DNA of 64,000 bases from Symbiopectobacterium purcellii_A (GTDB lineage Bacteria > Pseudomonadota > Gammaproteobacteria > Enterobacterales > Enterobacteriaceae). Shown here in pieces: positions 60,905-64,000 of this stretch (position 1 is the stretch's first letter; each line of letters opens with the position of its first letter). The DNA lies in assembly GCF_052050035.1 (NCBI RefSeq), contig NZ_CP189882.1:5084001-5148000 (forward strand). The letters run 5' to 3'. Made by a program: the position numbers and the translations under genes. Below the pieces are notes generated by a model. The model ran no database searches. It had not been told where the DNA came from and saw nothing but the letters and a program-made list of their open reading frames with translations.

Positions 60905-61466
60905 CTGAGTAACGCGAACAGGCTTTCGTGAGCCTGCCCAGCACTCAGTACGATATTTAGCGGGATGCCGCTTCCGTCATTCGCCATGTAGATTTTGGTG
61001 CCATAACCACCTCGTGAGCGACCCAGGCTGTTATCGTTGGTAATATCGGGATGTTTTTTTGAGCGCCAGCCGCACATTTGAGCGCACGGATATTGCTGCC
61101 ATCCAGCGCAATGGCTGACCAGTCAACAAGTCCATGAGCATCAAGAAATGAAAGTAACCTATTAAAAATAATGTTAATAACTCCAGACTTTGACCATCTA
61201 TTGAAACGGTTATAAACGGTTTTCCATGGGCCGTAACGTTCAGGTAAATCACGCCATGGGGCACCTGAACACAGTATCCAGAACATGCCGTTGACGATTT
61301 TGCGATGTTCTGCCCATGGCCGGCCTGCCTGCGGAGATGTCAAAACGGTTGGTAACAAGGGCTCAATGATTGCCCATGCTTCATCAGAAAGATCGTAGCG
61401 AGCCATAATTCAAAGTGTTTTAGAAACATATGGATACTATAGCTCAAGCAATTAAGGGACACAGCC
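60905..61466 (-). mobile_element. IS427-type IS5-family remnant, copy 2
   Basis: The right end GGCTGTGTCCCTTAATTGCT is kept; the other end is lost at the IS30 junction. It retains more of the second frame than copy 1. Confidence 0.85.
60957..61406 (-). pseudogene. IS427-type transposase, first frame plus part of second
   Basis: OrfA is MARYDLSDEAWAIIEPLLPT to LKCAAGAQKNIP. The second frame NDNSLGRSRGGYGTKIYMAN to LSAGQAHES continues after a frameshift but is cut short at IS30. The normal element joins the two frames by frameshifting. Confidence 0.75.
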
Positions 61467-61793
61467 TAGTGTAAAGAATTTGTCGGCACTGCGCTTACTT
61501 TAATTGACTTTTATTTACGATATATTTATTTGCAGTGCGGGATGAATAGCAGGCTGTATATTAACTGAACGCAGAATTAAGATTTGTCTGTATTTTACTG
61601 TCGGGTGGGAATTAATTTTAGTTTCGTGGTGAGTGTTTTTTTGTGATTAAAAATTATCGATTTATCTATTCCCTGAAAATGTTTGTTACATCTATAAGCG
61701 GTTTGATAAATATTTAATGGGCAGCACATCAGGTTTTTTTTGTTATATTAATGCTGCTTAAACTTCTTTCATAAGATGAATTCGAGGCAATAT
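61467..61793 (+). promoter_or_regulatory. ompX upstream region
   Basis: A 327-base AT-rich stretch with no ORF. The left limit is the IS427-type end. GTTATATTAATG near 61742 may belong to the promoter, but I cannot fix the boxes. Confidence 0.35.
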
Positions 61794-62309
61794 ATGAAAA
61801 AATTTGCGTGTCTTTCCGCACTGGCTTGCGTATTTGCAGTAAGCTCAGGTTCCGCATTCGCCGGCCAAAGTACCGTATCCGCCGGTTATGCTCAGGGTGA
61901 TGCCCAGGGCGTAGTGAACAAAGCGAAAGGTTTTAACCTTAAATATCGCTATGAGTTTGATGACAGCCAAGTTGGCGTGATCAGCTCCTTCACCTATTTG
62001 GAAGACAGTCAGTCCAACGACGGTTACTACAATAAAGGCCAATACATGGGCTTTACTGCGGGCCCGGCTTACCGTATCAATGATTGGGCAAGCGTCTATG
62101 GCGTGATTGGCCTGAGCCACGGTAAATACACCCACAATGCGGTAGACGGTACTGACAACAACCATAACGATGATTATGGTTTCACCTACGGTGCAGGTCT
62201 GCAATTCAACCCGATTCAGGACGTTGCCCTGGATGTTGGTTATGAGCAAAGCCGTATCCGTAGCATCGATGTTGGCACCTGGGCGGTTGGTGTAGGCTAC
62301 CGTTTCTAA
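61794..62309 (+). CDS. ompX: Outer-membrane protein X
   Basis: The start is the ATG at 61794 behind GAGGCAA. MKKFACLSALACVFAVSSGS, ending AFA, is the signal peptide; the mature protein begins GQSTVSAGYAQG. Eight beta strands give the OmpX/Ail barrel, ending with VGTWAVGVGYRF, whose last Phe is needed for BAM insertion. 171 residues, intact, with its own terminator. Confidence 0.94.
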   Translation: MKKFACLSALACVFAVSSGSAFAGQSTVSAGYAQGDAQGVVNKAKGFNLKYRYEFDDSQVGVISSFTYLEDSQSNDGYYNKGQYMGFTAGPAYRINDWASVYGVIGLSHGKYTHNAVDGTDNNHNDDYGFTYGAGLQFNPIQDVALDVGYEQSRIRSIDVGTWAVGVGYRF

Positions 62310-62363
62310 GTATGTCGCGCGGTCAGAAGCGTGATTCTGAACCAGAATGCGATGTTGTATGAA

Positions 62364-62390
62364 AATCCGCCATTATGGCGGATTTTTTTT
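62364..62390 (+). terminator. Terminator after ompX
   Basis: ATCCGCCA-TTA-TGGCGGAT followed by eight T. Confidence 0.9.
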
Positions 62391-62448
62391 GTTTGTGACA
62401 CGAAACGACAGCGCTGGGATGGAAAATGATTATCTTGACGTTAAGATA

Positions 62449-62637
62449 GGCTTTGTTGAATAATTTAAGATACTGATTTATATAAGCATTATAAAATTTC
62501 AACGACTAATTTTTCCTCTCGGAATGCTTTTTATTGTGCTAACTATTTGATTTGTCGTTCTAACAAAATACATTCTCTGTAAATGCATTCTAACTAAAGA
62601 AGATGTAAATCAAACGGTTAAATTATTCAACAAAGCC
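62449..62637 (-). repeat. M189 repeat, copy 7
   Basis: Flanked by GTTAAGATA (62440-62448, 62638-62646), in non-coding DNA downstream of ompX. Confidence 0.95.
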
Positions 62638-62712
62638 GTTAAGATAATTTATGCAAGAATACGCGCTACCAACGTGAGTCTGTAAAGAATTTCGTGTAAA
62701 TGGCTCCATCGC

Positions 62713-63755
62713 TTAACCGGAAATCCGATCTCCATACATCAACATGAATTGGCTCATAGCCGGTTTCCAGTCTCTGACTGGTAGGGTCCATTTAGCCGAG
62801 ATATTATGCAAGGCTAGATAGAATAATTTTAGCACCGAGTCATCCGTTGGAAATATTCGTCGCGTTTTCGTTATCTTGCGCAATGAAGCATTTAACGACT
62901 CTATCGCGTTGGTGGTGTAGATAACCTTGCGAATCTCCGGCGGAAAATCAAAAATGACGATGAGACGTTCCCAATTATTTCTCCACGATGGGCTGATCGT
63001 CGGGAACTGCTCATCCCATTTGGACGCGAAGGCATCCAGCGCCTCTTCAGCGCCCTCTAGCGTTGCGGAACTATAGATAGTGCGGAGGTCAGCAGCAACG
63101 GCTTTACGCTCTTTCCAGCCGACGTAGCGCAGCGAGTTCCGCACCTGATGCACGATGCAGAGCTGTACCCGCGTATGCGGGTAAACAGCTTCAATGGCAT
63201 CAGGAAAGCCCTTCAGGCCATCGCAGCAGGCGATGAAGATGTCCTGTAGCCCACGATTTTTCAGTTCTGTCATTACAGATAACCAGAACTTGGCCCCCTC
63301 GGTTTTGGCTATCCATAGCCCCAGCAGCTCTTTTTCGCCCTGGCCGTTGATGCCTAGAGCCAAGTAAACAGACTTGTTGGTCACGGCTCCGCCGTCCTGG
63401 CTTTTGACCACAATACAGTCAAGGTATAGCCAAGCGACATTATTTTGATAACAGCCAGCTATGCTTCTTTGCCGCATATCAGGGCATAGGGTGTAATCAT
63501 TTTTAAGTCGGTTGGCTATAAACAATGGGATAAAACGCATCCAGCGGCCGTTGCTGCCAGCGCTTAACGTCATCCATCACGGCATTGGTCACTTGAGAAA
63601 TGAAGCCAGCGGAAACATCGACCCCGTAGACTTCTTTAAAGTGAGCCTGAATATCACGGGTTGATAGCCCTCTGGAATAGAGAGAAATAATGCGGTCATC
63701 GAAGCCGTTAAGCTGCTTTTCGTGCTTACCGATCAGTGTCGGCTCGAAGGTACTG
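62713..63755 (-). pseudogene. IS256 transposase, copy C
   Basis: The segment STFEPTLIGKHEKQLNGFDD to LDAFYPIVY lies before M92 and LDCIVVKSQDGGAVTNKSVY to MYGDRISG after it. Confidence 0.9.
63427..63518 (-). repeat. M92 repeat, copy 12
   Basis: In the IS256 transposase at the TA of AAGGTAAACAATG. It has one base change, GGGTGTAATC for AGGATGTAATC-type copies. Confidence 0.94.
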
Positions 63756-63756
63756 T

Positions 63757-64000
63757 GCCCCATTCCCACTCGAAACGCAACAAAGTGACCCACTGGCCAG
63801 AGTCGGATAAAATCACCGTTCTGGCCCTACTGGAGATCCCGTTGCATGCAGGGAAAACATCTGACTCACAAAGAACGGTTCTACATCGAAAAGCGGCGTG
63901 GTGATGGGGTTAACCAGGCCACCATCGCCCGGGAACTGGAGCTTCCTCGTTCTACCATCAGCAGGGAACTCAGACGCAATACCGACGCCGCTTTCAACGG
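63757..64000 (+). mobile_element. IS30-family element, copy C (runs off window)
   Basis: Left end GCCCCATTCCCACTCGAAAC. The transposase start is the ATG at 63846 (MQGKHLTHKERFYIEKRRGD), and the sequence variant (NTDAAFN) matches copy B rather than copy A. Confidence 0.9.
63846..64000 (+). CDS. IS30 transposase, N-terminal part (partial)
   Basis: Fifty-one codons are visible, covering the helix-turn-helix (VNQATIARELELPRSTISRE). The frame is open at the window end. Confidence 0.88.
   Translation, partial: MQGKHLTHKERFYIEKRRGDGVNQATIARELELPRSTISRELRRNTDAAFN

Larger units (their letters stand above)
62676..63756 (-). mobile_element. IS256-family element, copy C, truncated by IS30
   Basis: It keeps the right end GAGTCTGTAAAGAATTTCGT. 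The transposase is interrupted by M92 at 63427 and its first 100 or so codons are removed at the IS30 junction at 63757. Confidence 0.92.

Noticed and set aside
21764..63520. Regularly recurring 92-bp repeats as a CRISPR array
   Set aside because: The copies are kilobases apart, in both orientations, with TA duplications and inverted ends, which is the pattern of a mobile repeat.

Overview
The window comes from an Enterobacterales chromosome full of insertion sequences. Its backbone follows the E. coli order around the ompA/Ter region: serT tRNA, yccA, tusE, acyP, hspQ, yccU, yccT, mgsA, helD, yccF, yccS, sxy(tfoX), sulA, ompA, matP, lonB(ycbZ), fabA, with ompX further on. Moderate GC, massive IS/MITE expansion and fresh, still readable pseudogenes suggest a lineage recently restricted to a host, such as a Sodalis, Serratia symbiotica or Symbiopectobacterium type of symbiont. 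A sugar-phosphate isomerase paralogue and the OmpA sequence lean towards Pectobacteriaceae. The genus is inference.

Layout. 1-18.5 kb is the right part of a prophage with a podovirus-type head/tail module. On the minus strand lie tail tubular A/B-like proteins, capsid, scaffold, a Bbp19-like protein and portal, then ybcO, DUF1367 and a DnaB-DnaC-initiator replication cassette. The switch is RacR/Cro(YdaS)/YdaT-like. A rightward operon carries an annealase-like protein, Gp157, a CsrA-like mini-protein, a DUF4224 excisionase and an integrase beside tRNA-Ser(UGA). Nine early sites share one Shine-Dalgarno leader, GAGGCAAGACCA.

18.5-42.2 kb is the core backbone. IS630, IS3-family, IS903-like, IS256 and IS21 sequences interrupt it. 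hspQ has lost its tail, yccS is in four pieces and rlmI is missing. 42.2-56.5 kb is a mosaic of IS elements around broken genes: a FecCD permease, an RpiB/LacAB-type isomerase and an ABC ATPase plus permease. It also holds an intact tRNA-Ser(GGA). 57.0-60.0 kb has tRNA-Cys and tRNA-Leu followed by a prophage remnant (integrase, DUF4224, lambda-type exonuclease, Bet tail) cut by IS30. 60-64 kb has IS30, an IS5/IS427-type element, intact ompX and an IS256 copy interrupted by IS30.

Three small non-coding mobile repeats explain much of the mosaic. A 92-bp repeat (here M92, 12 copies, TA duplications) has ends like the resident IS630. A 189-bp repeat (M189, 7 copies) and a 173-bp repeat (M173, 1 copy) have the ends and 9-bp duplications of the resident IS903-like element. 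They nest inside IS elements and inside each other, so the order of insertion can be read from the sequence.
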